A stretch of 64,000 bases of DNA. It comes from Dolomitihabitans soli (lineage in GTDB: Bacteria; Actinomycetota; Actinomycetes; Streptosporangiales; Streptosporangiaceae). The stretch is taken from assembly GCF_022213955.1 (NCBI RefSeq), contig NZ_JAKNTW010000019.1, positions 124,001-188,000 on the forward strand, in the 5' to 3' direction. The notes beneath the pieces were generated by a model. That model worked only from the letters and a program-made list of their open reading frames with translations. It was not told the DNA's origin and searched no databases. The position numbers were made by a program, and so were the translations under genes. Shown here one piece after another: positions 28,060-36,378 of this stretch. The stretch's first letter is position 1; each line of letters starts with the position of its first letter.

Positions 28060-29040
28060 TCAGCCGGGCAAGGAGGCGAGCCAGCCGGTCAGGATGTCGT
28101 TGACCTGCTCGGGGCGCTCCTGTTGCACCCAATGGCCGCAGTCGTCGAGAAGGTGGGCGGAGGCCAGGCCTGGCAGGGTGGCGGGAAACGCCTTGATGGC
28201 GTCGGCCAGCCAGGTGGTGGAGGCGTCCAGCGCGCCGCCGATGAACACCGACGGCTGGGTGATGGGGGAGCCGTCGAAGTCGGCGAGGTCCGCCCAGTCC
28301 CGGTCCATGTTGCGGTAGCGGTTGAGCGCCCCCGTCATCCCGGTCCGCTCGAATTCGGCGGCGTAGACATCCAGGTCGTGCTCGGTGAGCCAGGCGGGTA
28401 GCCGGCCGGCGGGGAAGCGCTCGCGCATCGTCCCGCCGGGGGAGACGAAGTGCGGGTCCGGGGCGTCGGCGGGCGGCATGGTGTCGCCGGACAGGGCGGC
28501 GTAGAGGCCGGCCAGCCAGCCGCGGACGTCCGGCTCGATCTCGGATTCAGCCCGGCCAGGCTCCTGGAAGTAGGACACGTACAACTCCTGCGCTCCGCCC
28601 ATCCGCGCGAAGACCTCGCTGGGCCGCGGGCCGCCGCGCGGGGCGTACGGCACGCTCAGCAGCCCGACCGCGCTGAAGACCTCGGGTCGGACGAGGGCGG
28701 AGTTGGCGGCGACGGTCGCACCCCAGTCGTGACCCACGATCACCGCTGTCCGCTCGCCCAGGGCGTGCACCACGGCGACGTTGTCCTCGATCAACTCCAG
28801 CATCCGGTACGCGGACGCAGCCTCGGGCTTGGAGGAGCGGCCGTACCCGCGCACGTCGATGGCCACGGCCCGGAAGCCTGCCGCGGCCAGCACCGGCAGC
28901 TGGTGGCGCCAGGAGTACCAGGACTCGGGAAACCCGTGCACCAGCAGCACCAACGGCCCCGAACCCTGCTCCACCAGATGGACTCGGCCGGCGGGAGAAG
29001 AGACCAGGCGATGGGAAGGCTCCCGAACAGATGACGACAT
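28060..29040 (-). CDS. Alpha/beta hydrolase, soluble epoxide hydrolase-like
   Basis: A 326-residue hydrolase with HGFPESWYSW (oxyanion motif HGxP), VGHDWGATVA with the nucleophile Asp and DCGHWVQQERPEQV with the catalytic His. This triad pattern is that of soluble epoxide hydrolases and related haloalkane-type hydrolases. It lacks the EHN domain of the convergent neighbour, so the two are different branches. The ATG at 29040 follows GGAG by five bases; a longer in-frame start lacks a ribosome site. The 180-base gap to the convergent gene contains only weak hairpins. Confidence 0.85.
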   Translation of the reverse strand: MSSSVREPSHRLVSSPAGRVHLVEQGSGPLVLLVHGFPESWYSWRHQLPVLAAAGFRAVAIDVRGYGRSSKPEAASAYRMLELIEDNVAVVHALGERTAVIVGHDWGATVAANSALVRPEVFSAVGLLSVPYAPRGGPRPSEVFARMGGAQELYVSYFQEPGRAESEIEPDVRGWLAGLYAALSGDTMPPADAPDPHFVSPGGTMRERFPAGRLPAWLTEHDLDVYAAEFERTGMTGALNRYRNMDRDWADLADFDGSPITQPSVFIGGALDASTTWLADAIKAFPATLPGLASAHLLDDCGHWVQQERPEQVNDILTGWLASLPG

Positions 29041-29557
29041 CAATTCTCCAAAGTCCTCGACTCCTCCGCGCAAGGTGCGGCCACCATCGACCCGGCCGGC
29101 GACCTGCGCCTCTTCCCTCGATCATGCGACAGACGACGAGTCCACCACGAACCGAGTTGCCACTTCGGCAAACCGGCTGACGATGAAGCCACGGAGAAGG
29201 ACATCGGAGATCATCACCCTGAGGTGGGTACCTCGCTCGGGGGGCAGACGTCGCGGGGATCGGTCCCGGACGGTCACCAGGCCCGTACGAAAGGCGAAGA
29301 CGACCGCCTGCACCGGTCGCGGAGTCCGAGCTTGACCAGGTCGCCGCCCGCCTGCATGGTGCCGAGCACCGCCGGTTTGGGTTCATCCCCGGCGCCTTCC
29401 GCAGGAAGGTGGAGAAAGTTGGTCGGAATCCGCGACATCTACGTCTTGACCGTCTGGTGGCCGCTGACGAGCGTCGCCACCCGCGACCGGCTGGGCCGAC
29501 GAGATCGAACTCGGCGGAGTCACCCAGTGCGACGGTTTCGGTTCGCCGTGCCCGTCG
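29041..29557. other. Gap without an intact gene
   Basis: About 520 bases between two minus-strand genes hold no intact coding sequence. The only recognisable relic is a LuxR-type C-terminal tail at about 29268-29345. The part beside the hydrolase start should contain its promoter; no convincing boxes were seen. Confidence 0.6.
29268..29345 (-). pseudogene. Remnant of a LuxR/NarL-type HTH C-terminus
   Basis: On the minus strand two overlapping frames read DLVKLGLRDR and then QAVVFAFRTGLV. Together they reproduce the last helix and tail of NarL/LuxR-type response regulators (kLgvrdRvQAVvyAYrtGLv pattern). A small frameshift separates them, and no upstream receiver or recognition helix remains. 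It appears to be the last trace of a lost regulator gene. The match is short, so confidence is limited. Confidence 0.35.
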
Positions 29558-29995
29558 CTAGTCCGGGACCACGCCGATCTGCCGCAGCACCGCGAGGACG
29601 TCGTAGTAGTCGGTCTGCCGGACGATCAGCCCGTTCTCGTCGAACTCCATCAGGCTCAGCGCTCGGTTGTCGATGAAACTGCCCCGGACCGCGGTCTCCG
29701 GCAGGTGCGAGAAGGTGCCCGTCAGGGTCCCGCCGCCGCGCCATGGCACGGCCGCCCGGTTGCCCGAGATGAGCGCCTCGCCCATGTCGACGCGGGTGTC
29801 CGGGCAGGCGTCCACCCAGACCCGCATGAAATCCGCCAGCTCCGTGCGTCCCTTGAAGGTCTTCCCGAGCGCGATGTCCTCGAAGACCGCGTCCTCGGTG
29901 TAACACCGCGCCCAGCGCTCGCTGTCGTGGTCGTTGAAGTACGCGAACCACTTGCGGAGGGTGGTGGCCGGAGTGGCGGGAGGCTGGTCGGTCAT
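29558..29995 (-). CDS. SnoaL-like nuclear transport factor 2-fold protein
   Basis: A 145-residue single-domain protein with the NTF2-like/SnoaL pattern: WFAYFNDHDSERWARCYTED, AVFEDIALGKTFKGR and RGSFIDNRALSLMEFDENGL. Members act as small isomerases, cyclases or hydrolases on hydrophobic substrates. It lies 134 bases downstream of the polyprenyl synthase on the same strand and may be the last gene of the terpenoid operon, where it could act on the terpene product. AAAGGCAG lies about eight bases before the ATG. Longer starts extend into low-complexity Arg/Pro sequence and are unlikely. Confidence 0.75.
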   Translation of the reverse strand: MTDQPPATPATTLRKWFAYFNDHDSERWARCYTEDAVFEDIALGKTFKGRTELADFMRVWVDACPDTRVDMGEALISGNRAAVPWRGGGTLTGTFSHLPETAVRGSFIDNRALSLMEFDENGLIVRQTDYYDVLAVLRQIGVVPD

Positions 29996-30129
29996 GAGAC
30001 TGCCTTTCACTTGTCGGGGTGCCGGGGCGGGTGGTCGGCGGCTCCGGCGTAGTCGGCGGGGAGGGCGTTGCGGCCGGTCACGGAGCGGGCGGCGAGTTGC
30101 TCGGTGCGGCCGGGGACAGCTTGAGCGGC

Positions 30130-31182
30130 TCACCACTCCCGGTCGAGCAGGAGGGTGGTGAGCTCTTCCAGGTCGTGGCGCGCCTCATCGGCGATGTCGA
30201 CGCCGGCGACGCATTCCCAGGCGGTGTCGATGCGCCGCTGTGCCTCCGTCCGCGCCCAGGAGCGGCCGCCCGCCTCTTCGACCAGCGACGCGGCGAGGTG
30301 CAGTTCGTCCATTTCGAGCGGGCCGGAGGTCTCGTACAGGTCGGCCAGCCGCCGGGACGCGGCGCATCCCGCGGTCAGCGCCGCCACGACGGGGGCGCTC
30401 TTCTTCCGCGCCTGCAGGTCCGAGCCCACCGGCTTACCGGTCACCAGGGGATCGCCCCAGAGGCCGAGCAGGTCGTCGACCAGCTGGAACGCCACCCCCA
30501 GGTGAACGCCGAACCGTTCGAAACCGTCGCTCCAGGCAGTGGGGACCGCCGCGGACAGTGTCCCGAGCCGGCACGCGCAGCCGAGGAGCGCCCCCGTCTT
30601 GCCCTCGATCATCCGCAGGCACGCGGTGATCGGCCGTACGCCGAGGCGCTCGAAACGCAGGTCGTCGCACTGACCGGCCGTCAGGTGGCGCAGTGTGCGG
30701 GCCAGGTGGTGACTCGCCGCCATGGACTCGGGGCGCTCGGGGGTCGAGAGCACCTCGAAGGCCAGGCCGAACAGGGCGTCGCCGGCCAGGACCGCCATCG
30801 GGACGCCGTACCGCGCCCACACGGTGGCCTGGTGTCGTCGCTCGGTGTCGCCGTCCATGACGTCGTCGTGGATGAGCGACGCGTTGTGGATCAGCTCGAC
30901 GGCGACGGTCCCCGCGACGGCGTCGGTCAGGCTGCCACCCACGGCCCGGGCGCACAGGAATCCGAAGGCGGGCCGGATGAGTTTGCCGTGCGCCGAGCCG
31001 GTCGGCGCGCCGTGTTCGTCGCGGAGTCCTATCTGGTAGGCGCAGATGTCGCGCAGGGTGGGTTCGAGACCGTCGATCCAGTGGGCGAGGGTCGGCAGCG
31101 CGAGCCGCCGGGCGTGGACGATCCCCTGGGGGATGGCGGGTGCCGGGGCCTCCGGCCGAAAGAGCGGTGTTCGTGTGCTCAT
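30130..31182 (-). CDS. Polyprenyl diphosphate synthase
   Basis: A 350-residue isoprenyl chain-elongating enzyme that condenses isopentenyl diphosphate with an allylic diphosphate. Motifs are GKLIRPAFGFLCARAVGG, the first Asp-rich motif DDVMDGD in IHDDVMDGDTERR, and the second DDLLGLWGDP with GKPVGSDLQARKK behind it. The N-terminal ARRLALPTLAHWIDGLEPTL and the WGDP ending of the second motif resemble the polyprenyl synthases that accompany bacterial terpene cyclases. Chain length (C15 or C20) cannot be fixed from sequence. The ATG at 31182 is preferred over a TTG at 31194. It is 100 bases downstream of the terpene synthase it probably supplies. Confidence 0.9.
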   Translation of the reverse strand: MSTRTPLFRPEAPAPAIPQGIVHARRLALPTLAHWIDGLEPTLRDICAYQIGLRDEHGAPTGSAHGKLIRPAFGFLCARAVGGSLTDAVAGTVAVELIHNASLIHDDVMDGDTERRHQATVWARYGVPMAVLAGDALFGLAFEVLSTPERPESMAASHHLARTLRHLTAGQCDDLRFERLGVRPITACLRMIEGKTGALLGCACRLGTLSAAVPTAWSDGFERFGVHLGVAFQLVDDLLGLWGDPLVTGKPVGSDLQARKKSAPVVAALTAGCAASRRLADLYETSGPLEMDELHLAASLVEEAGGRSWARTEAQRRIDTAWECVAGVDIADEARHDLEELTTLLLDREW

Positions 31183-31282
31183 GGCGCTCGTCAAGTTCTT
31201 CCTGGACTCGATGGCTTACCGGGCTTGCTCCTGCTGCGTACCGGCCGGCCCGCCCGCCTGGTGAGGCGCGCGGGTGCCGTCG

Positions 31283-32380
31283 TCACCTCAGCGCCTGCAC
31301 GACTCCGGCGTCCAGGTAGTCCGTGGGCCGATGGGCCGACGTCGTGTCCGCCCGGCGGTATCGCTTGGTGCGGGCCGACCAGTCGAGGTTGCCGCGCATC
31401 CACGAACGCATCCCCGCGAAGTTCGCCGCCAGGACGTCGGCGTGGGCGGGGAACTCGGCGAAGGTCCGGCCCTCCCGCTCCTGGTAGGCGCGGATCTCCT
31501 CGGAGATCGCGGTGACGACGTGGGAGACCGATCCGTCGCGGTCAAGGCCGCGGGCGTGCTCCACCACGGCGACCAGGTTGTGGTACTCGCCCAGGGACAG
31601 TTCCTTCTCCAGCGAGTACACGTCGTTGGTCCAGCAGACGACGTCGCACGCCGACCGCAGGGCGTCCTGATAGGTCTCGTCGCCGTATACCGGCGCGGGG
31701 ACGACGGAACGCTCGACGATCTCGATGAGGTCCATGCAGACGTAGATCGCCCCGGTGTGCCGGCGTTTGGCGATGTAGGTCGCCTCGTCCGGGACCTCGC
31801 CGGCGACCCGGTTGCCCGCCTCCCAGAACGCCGCCATTCCGCCCTCGGCGACGTGGCCGACGAAGCGGTCACGCCACTCCGGTGTGGAGTGCGGCACCGT
31901 CCTGCTCCACAGGTCGGCCAGCGACTCCACGATTGCCGGGCTGCCGGGACGGACGACGGCGGGCGGGCCGCCGTCGTGGAGGAGGACCGCCGCCATCTCG
32001 CCCATGAGCTCCTGGACGCGGGCCGGCTCGCGCCCGACGGCGCCGTCGTCGAACTGGTCGTCGAGCAGGAACAGCCAGGCGAACCAGTCGGCGATCAGGC
32101 ACAGGCCGGTCTCGTCCGCCGTCGGGTAGGTGACCGCGGCGAACCAGCCGAAGTCGGCGTGCGCGAACCGCTGCCGCGCGCTCTCCCTGCGGACCAGCCC
32201 ATGCTGCAGGACCCACGCGTCCAGGTGCTCGCGCGCCGCCGCCACGTGCTCGTTGACCAGCGGCGCGAGGTCGTCGAAGGCCCGCGGCAGGATCTCGTCG
32301 AGATGGCGGTCCACCAGCGCGCCGCCCCTGGCCGAGGTGAGACGGGCGATCGGATCCAGCCGGATCGGCGGCGCGGTCAC
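31283..32380 (-). CDS. Type I terpene synthase
   Basis: A 365-residue class I terpene cyclase that ionises a linear prenyl diphosphate. The Asp-rich metal-binding motif is LLDDQFDDG. The NSE triad is NDVYSLEKE in VVCWTNDVYSLEKELSLGEY. Near the C-terminus KRYRRAD provides the Arg-Tyr pair that contacts diphosphate. Length and motifs fit bacterial sesquiterpene synthases, but diterpene use is possible. The GTG at 32380 overlaps the P450 stop in GTGA, so the P450 is translated first and coupled. The cluster lacks the methyltransferase found with 2-methylisoborneol synthases. Confidence 0.92.
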   Translation of the reverse strand: MTAPPIRLDPIARLTSARGGALVDRHLDEILPRAFDDLAPLVNEHVAAAREHLDAWVLQHGLVRRESARQRFAHADFGWFAAVTYPTADETGLCLIADWFAWLFLLDDQFDDGAVGREPARVQELMGEMAAVLLHDGGPPAVVRPGSPAIVESLADLWSRTVPHSTPEWRDRFVGHVAEGGMAAFWEAGNRVAGEVPDEATYIAKRRHTGAIYVCMDLIEIVERSVVPAPVYGDETYQDALRSACDVVCWTNDVYSLEKELSLGEYHNLVAVVEHARGLDRDGSVSHVVTAISEEIRAYQEREGRTFAEFPAHADVLAANFAGMRSWMRGNLDWSARTKRYRRADTTSAHRPTDYLDAGVVQALR

Positions 32381-33795
32381 CGGCGTTCCATCCGCGCGTG
32401 GATGCCGCCCTTGGGGTGCATCGTGATCAAGGGCTCGATCTCGACGTCCTGGCTCTCCTCCGGGATCTCCACCCGGTAGGCCTGCGCGATCATCGCGAGG
32501 ATGAGCGTCAGCTCCGTCAGCGCGAAGTGCTTGCCGATGCAGTTGCGCGGGCCGCTGGCGAACGGGATGTAGGCGTGTCTGGGCCGTTGGGCGATCTGCT
32601 CGGGGGAGAAGCGCTCGGGGTCGAACCTGGTCGCGTCGGGCCAGTAGTCCGGATGGCGGTGCAGCGTGTACATGTTGAGGTACAGGTCGGCCTTCGCGGG
32701 GATGTGGTACCCGCCCATCTCGTCCTCTTCGATCGAGCGCCGCATGGTCTGCCACGCCGGCGTGTACAGCCGCAGCGTCTCGTCGATGATCATCCTGGTG
32801 TACTTGAGCTTCGGCAGGTCGTCGAACGCGGGGACGCGCCCGCCGAGGACGTCGTCGACCTCGGCATGCAGCCGCGCCTGCACCTCGGGGTGCTGGCCGA
32901 TGAGGTAGACGAGCCAGGCGACCGAGTTGCTGGTGGTCTCGTACCCGCCGATGATGATGTTCAGGACCTCGCGGTGGAGCTGGAGCGGGGTCATGCCCGT
33001 TCCGGTCTCTTCGTCCACGGCGTTCATCAGGGCGGTGAGCAGGTCGTGGTGGACCTCGTCGCTGCCGATCCGCTTGTCGATGACGTCCGAGACGTAACCG
33101 TCCATCGTGCGGATGATCGCATTCAGCCGGCGGTAGGGCGGGATCGGCCAGCTCAGCGGGGGGAACGGGAAGCGGAAGAAGTTTCCCACGATGTGGTTCG
33201 CCTCGAGGAACATCTCCTCGATCGAGTCTCCCCGCGAGCCGACGTGCGCGCCGAACAGCGACCGGAAGACGATTCTCATCGCGAGCTGGCCGAGTTCGGT
33301 GCTGATGTTGACGACGTCGCCCGGCTGATACCGGTCGTCCCACCGCCGGAGCATCTGCCCTGTCTCGTCGGTCATGTTCTCGGCGAATCCCGCGACCTTG
33401 GGCTGGTGAAAGGAAGGCTGCATGATACGTCGTTGCCGCCGCCAGGGCTCGCCGCCCACATTTCCGATGAGCCCGCCACGGAGAATCGGCTCCACGGCGC
33501 GGAACAGGAACGTCGTCTTGTCGTAGTTCTCATGGTTCCGCACGAGGACGCGTTCGAAGTAGTCGGGATTGTTAATCATGATCATTTTAATGCCCAGCAG
33601 GCGTATGCGGACGATGTCTCCATGCGTCTCGATCATTCTCTGCAGGAATCCGACTTGATCACGCCGCATGTAGTAGACCCCGCCGACCTGGTCTTTCAGG
33701 CTGGTGTTGGGCACTCGTCTCAGCGGTCGCCGACTATTCGCCCTGCCCTGGGATTCGAGCGGGGTCCGGGCGTTCTGCATAGCGCTCTTGCTCAT
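32377..33795 (-). CDS. Cytochrome P450, probable terpene oxidase
   Basis: A 472-residue soluble monooxygenase. The heme ligand is in FASGPRNCIGKHFA, the ExxR motif in DETLRLYTP, and the I-helix carries IGGYETTSNS, with Tyr-Glu where Asp or Glu-Thr is usual. Overall it resembles the CYP families with fungal-like sequence that accompany bacterial terpene cyclases and would oxidise the cyclised product. It needs a ferredoxin and reductase; none is intact in the cluster. The ATG at 33795 (MSKSAMQNART) is chosen by alignment length; the ribosome site is weak, and an in-frame start farther upstream is possible. Confidence 0.88.
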   Translation of the reverse strand: MSKSAMQNARTPLESQGRANSRRPLRRVPNTSLKDQVGGVYYMRRDQVGFLQRMIETHGDIVRIRLLGIKMIMINNPDYFERVLVRNHENYDKTTFLFRAVEPILRGGLIGNVGGEPWRRQRRIMQPSFHQPKVAGFAENMTDETGQMLRRWDDRYQPGDVVNISTELGQLAMRIVFRSLFGAHVGSRGDSIEEMFLEANHIVGNFFRFPFPPLSWPIPPYRRLNAIIRTMDGYVSDVIDKRIGSDEVHHDLLTALMNAVDEETGTGMTPLQLHREVLNIIIGGYETTSNSVAWLVYLIGQHPEVQARLHAEVDDVLGGRVPAFDDLPKLKYTRMIIDETLRLYTPAWQTMRRSIEEDEMGGYHIPAKADLYLNMYTLHRHPDYWPDATRFDPERFSPEQIAQRPRHAYIPFASGPRNCIGKHFALTELTLILAMIAQAYRVEIPEESQDVEIEPLITMHPKGGIHARMERR

Positions 33796-34157
33796 TTTCA
33801 CGACCAGCTCTCTACCGTGGTGGGAGGCGGACGTCGTATCTGACGCGGAGCGGGCAGGAGTGCCTCTGGAGAATTCTTGCGAGGGCCTGCTGTGCACACG
33901 AGAATTGCAGTAGCGCATTCTTCGACGCATCTTCTAGATTGCGATCCCCCCTGATGGGGCCGCCCGACTGCAGGCTCGACATAAAGCATCCGCGCGGAGA
34001 CTGCATTCGTAGCTCTCGACATAGGAGATCGCCTTGTCAGCGAGGGTGGCCGGTCAGGCTCGGGCCTGGTGAATCTGCCGGAAAGCGGGCCGAGTCAGGA
34101 TGTGGTTGCCGGCGGCAGACCGCGTACCGGAGAAAGGGGGCAGTGGCTTTAGTCCCA
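33796..34157. other. Control region upstream of the terpenoid operon
   Basis: These 362 bases are less GC-rich than their surroundings and hold no gene. They should carry the promoter of the P450-terpene synthase operon. Copies of an ATTGCA-type motif lie at 33904-33909 (within GAATTGCAGTAGCGCATTC) and 33938-33943 (ATTGCG), like those in front of the regulator gene at 34861-34899. A short hairpin (CAGGC-TCGG-GCCTG) near 34052 could end the regulator transcript. Confidence 0.45.
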
Positions 34158-34862
34158 TCACGTCAGGAGGGCGCGCCAGCGGTCGGCGGACTCGATCATG
34201 TCCAGGCTGACCCGCTCCAGGAACGCCCCCGCCTTGGCCAGCCGTTGCCCCACGGGGCTGTCGAGCCCGTACGTCTCGGCCGCCGCCATCGTGACCTGCA
34301 CTGTCTCGATTGTCTGCCGCCTGCCGGTCACGATCGAGTGGTACCAGGCGTCGTCGTCGATCACGTAGATGTCGCGACGCCGCTGCGGATCGCGCTCGCG
34401 CCGGATGAACCCCTGTTGGACCAGGTAGTTCACGGCGACGGAGACGGAGGCCGGGCTGATCTTCAGTCTGTGGCTCAGCTCGGCCGCGGTGCGCCTGCCG
34501 TCCTCGGACAGCAGCAGGTCGAGGTGCACGCGCGCATGCATCCTCGGCAGCCCCGTTCTGACCGCTACCTCGATGAGCTCCTCTTCCATCGTGTCGCCCG
34601 GCGATCCGGTCGCACGGGGTGGAGCCGGTGTGCCGCGCCGCGCCCGCTGGGCCGTCGCTTGGTGCGCCTGCTGGGGCCGGTAGTCGCTGGGGCCGCCGTT
34701 GCGTCCGATCTCCCGGGTGATCGTCGAGGTCGGCCGGTCGAGCCGCCTGGCGATCTCGGCGTAGGAGAGCCCGTCGGCGAGTCCGGCCGCGATGCGCTCG
34801 CGGTCCTGCTGGGTCAATCGTCCTCCTGGCATGCCGCCAGTATTGCCTTCGCCACCATTCAT
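34158..34862 (-). CDS. Two-domain regulator: IS30-type HTH plus MarR/GbsR-type winged helix
   Basis: A 234-residue protein with an unusual arrangement. Residues of about 14-55 (RLTQQDRERIAAGLADGLSY, AEIARRLDRPTSTITREI) match the HTH_38 helix-turn-helix of IS30-family transposases. The rest (about 90-234) is a MarR/GbsR-like winged helix with LSHRLKISPASVSVAVNYL and QQGFIRRERDPQRRRDIYV. It lies between the terpenoid operon (same strand) and the divergent serine hydrolase and is the likely local regulator. The start is uncertain: the ATG at 34862 has no ribosome site and may be leaderless; the ATG at 34832 is an alternative. ATTGCA repeats directly in front suggest autoregulation. Confidence 0.75.
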   Translation of the reverse strand: MNGGEGNTGGMPGGRLTQQDRERIAAGLADGLSYAEIARRLDRPTSTITREIGRNGGPSDYRPQQAHQATAQRARRGTPAPPRATGSPGDTMEEELIEVAVRTGLPRMHARVHLDLLLSEDGRRTAAELSHRLKISPASVSVAVNYLVQQGFIRRERDPQRRRDIYVIDDDAWYHSIVTGRRQTIETVQVTMAAAETYGLDSPVGQRLAKAGAFLERVSLDMIESADRWRALLT

Positions 34863-34899
34863 TGCAACTCAAGATTGCATTCGAGTCCAGCGTCATTGC
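34861..34899. promoter_or_regulatory. Repeated ATTGCA motifs between divergent genes
   Basis: ATTGCA occurs at 34861-34866, 34874-34879 and 34894-34899, spaced by 13 and 20 bases, with a further GAATGCAACG near 34956. Similar motifs lie in front of the P450 gene. The first copy overlaps the start codon of the two-domain regulator. They are candidate binding sites of that regulator. Confidence 0.4.
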
Positions 34900-34942
34900 A
34901 ACGATTTACCCCCTGATACCTGGGGAAACATATTTCTATCGA

Positions 34943-34971
34943 TTGACTGAATTCCGAATGCAACGTAGCTT
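34943..34971 (+). promoter_or_regulatory. Promoter of the CubicO-type serine hydrolase gene
   Basis: TTGACT at 34943-34948 and TAGCTT at 34966-34971 are separated by 17 bases. Transcription would begin about 38 bases ahead of the ATG at 35016. GAATGCAACG falls in the spacer, next to the ATTGCA cluster. Confidence 0.5.
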
Positions 34972-35015
34972 TCGAGTCACGCCAAACACGTACTGTCGCG
35001 AAAAGAGGAACGACC

Positions 35016-36260
35016 ATGAGTGAATCCCTGCACCCCGTCGAGAACAACAGGGCCCGGACGCCACGGGTGTCCCGGAGAGTGGCGGTCACGGCGCTGGCGG
35101 CCGTCCTGCTGGCCGGGGCGGCCACCCCCGCGGCGGCCACCGCGGACAGCAGGGCCGCCGCCGGGCAGGATCGCCCGGAGTTGCAGAAGGCCATCCAGGA
35201 GTTCGTCGATTCCGGTTACGCCGGGATGCAGATGCGCGTGAACGATGAGCGGGGCGAGTGGGTCGGCAGCGCCGGGGTGCGCAAGCTGGGCCAGAGCGCC
35301 AAGCCGCCGACGAACGGCCACTTCCGGATCGGCAGCACCACCAAGAACTTCACCGCGACCCTGATGCTGCAACTGGTGGCTGACGGCAAGGTCGGGTTGG
35401 ACCGCCCGGTGGCCGACTACCTGCCCGATTACGAGCTTGACCAGCGGATCACGGTGCGGATGCTGCTGCAGCACACCAGCGGGTTGTTCGAGTACACCGG
35501 CGATTTCTACCCCGACGGGACGTACGTGCCGGGGATTCCCTGGCAGGGCAAGGAGTGGGTGGACAAGCGGTTCCACACCTACCAGGACGAGGAGCTGGTA
35601 CGGCTGGCGTTGTCCAAGCCGGCGACGTTCGAGCCGGGGACGAACTGGAGATACGCCAACACCAACTACGTGCTGACCAAGCTGCTGATCGAGAAGGTCA
35701 CCGGCCACTCCTATGCCACGGAGATGAAGCGGCGGATCCTGGGGCCGCTCAAGATGTGGCACACCAAGGTGCCGACCGCCTCGCCGGAGATGCCCAGGCC
35801 GCACGCCCACGCCTACTACCGGTATGAGGACGCCGGCCAGTGGAAGACGATCGACGTCACCCGCCAGAACCCCTCCTGGATCTCCGCCGCCGGTGAGATG
35901 ATCTCGACCACCGAGGATCTCCACACGTTCTTCTCCGCACTGCAGGGCGGCAAGCTCATCCCGGCCCGGCTGCTGGCCGAGATGCGCAAGCCGCACCCCA
36001 AGAGCGCCGGCCTCTTCGGCAGCTACGGCCTCGGGCTGTACGTGCAGGACCTGGGCCCGGGCTGTGTCGGCACCGTCCTCAACCACAACGGCAGCAACAA
36101 TGGCTACGGGGCGCTGATGTACAGCACGCCCGACGGCAAGAAGACCATGACCGCCTCGATCACCATGGGGGACGCCGCAATCGATCAAGCGCAGGTGTTC
36201 CCGAAGGCGCTGGAGAAGCTCCTCAAGCAGGTGTTCTGCGGCGGGCGGGCCGCGGGCTGA
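35016..36260 (+). CDS. Secreted CubicO/class C beta-lactamase-family serine hydrolase
   Basis: A 414-residue exported hydrolase or DD-peptidase. An N-terminal signal region (SRRVAVTALAAVLLAGAATP) with cleavage near AAATA follows a polar start; the twin Arg may indicate Tat export. The nucleophile motif SxxK is in RIGSTTKNFTAT, the YxN motif is WRYANTNY, and the KTG-like motif is probably HNGSNNGYGA. This family includes D-alanyl-D-alanine carboxypeptidases, esterases and amidases. AGAGGAA lies six bases before the ATG. Its 3' end overlaps a small minus-strand frame (36223-36378). Confidence 0.9.
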   Translation: MSESLHPVENNRARTPRVSRRVAVTALAAVLLAGAATPAAATADSRAAAGQDRPELQKAIQEFVDSGYAGMQMRVNDERGEWVGSAGVRKLGQSAKPPTNGHFRIGSTTKNFTATLMLQLVADGKVGLDRPVADYLPDYELDQRITVRMLLQHTSGLFEYTGDFYPDGTYVPGIPWQGKEWVDKRFHTYQDEELVRLALSKPATFEPGTNWRYANTNYVLTKLLIEKVTGHSYATEMKRRILGPLKMWHTKVPTASPEMPRPHAHAYYRYEDAGQWKTIDVTRQNPSWISAAGEMISTTEDLHTFFSALQGGKLIPARLLAEMRKPHPKSAGLFGSYGLGLYVQDLGPGCVGTVLNHNGSNNGYGALMYSTPDGKKTMTASITMGDAAIDQAQVFPKALEKLLKQVFCGGRAAG

Positions 36261-36378
36261 CGGGGCGAGCCAGCCAGGCATTGCGGGAGCCGACGCACTT
36301 GTATTGATCCCCGCAGATCGCCGACGCCTGCTCTTCCGGAACCACCAGCTCCAGCACCTTGTCGATGAGCACTCTCAC
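36223..36378 (-). CDS. Putative small protein (51 aa) with strong ribosome site
   Basis: The frame starts with GTG at 36378, preceded by GAGGAGG six bases upstream, an optimal ribosome site. The start overlaps the stop of the disrupted permease frame in GTGA. It begins [16 protein letters not shown] and contains [15 protein letters not shown]. The segment KCVGSRN recalls the first cluster-binding motif of P450-type [3Fe-4S] ferredoxins, with Ala replacing the second Cys, so it could be a damaged ferredoxin. The acidic start plus Cys-bearing tail could also suggest a modified-peptide precursor. The last 38 bases overlap the serine hydrolase gene. I cannot assign a function. Confidence 0.4.
   Translation of the reverse strand: MRVLIDKVLELVVPEEQASAICGDQYKCVGSRNAWLARPVSPRPARRRTPA

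Noticed and set aside
34977-36281. Minus-strand frame opposite the CubicO-type hydrolase
   Set aside because: Antisense shadow without motifs; the plus strand has SxxK and YxN motifs, a signal peptide and a ribosome site.
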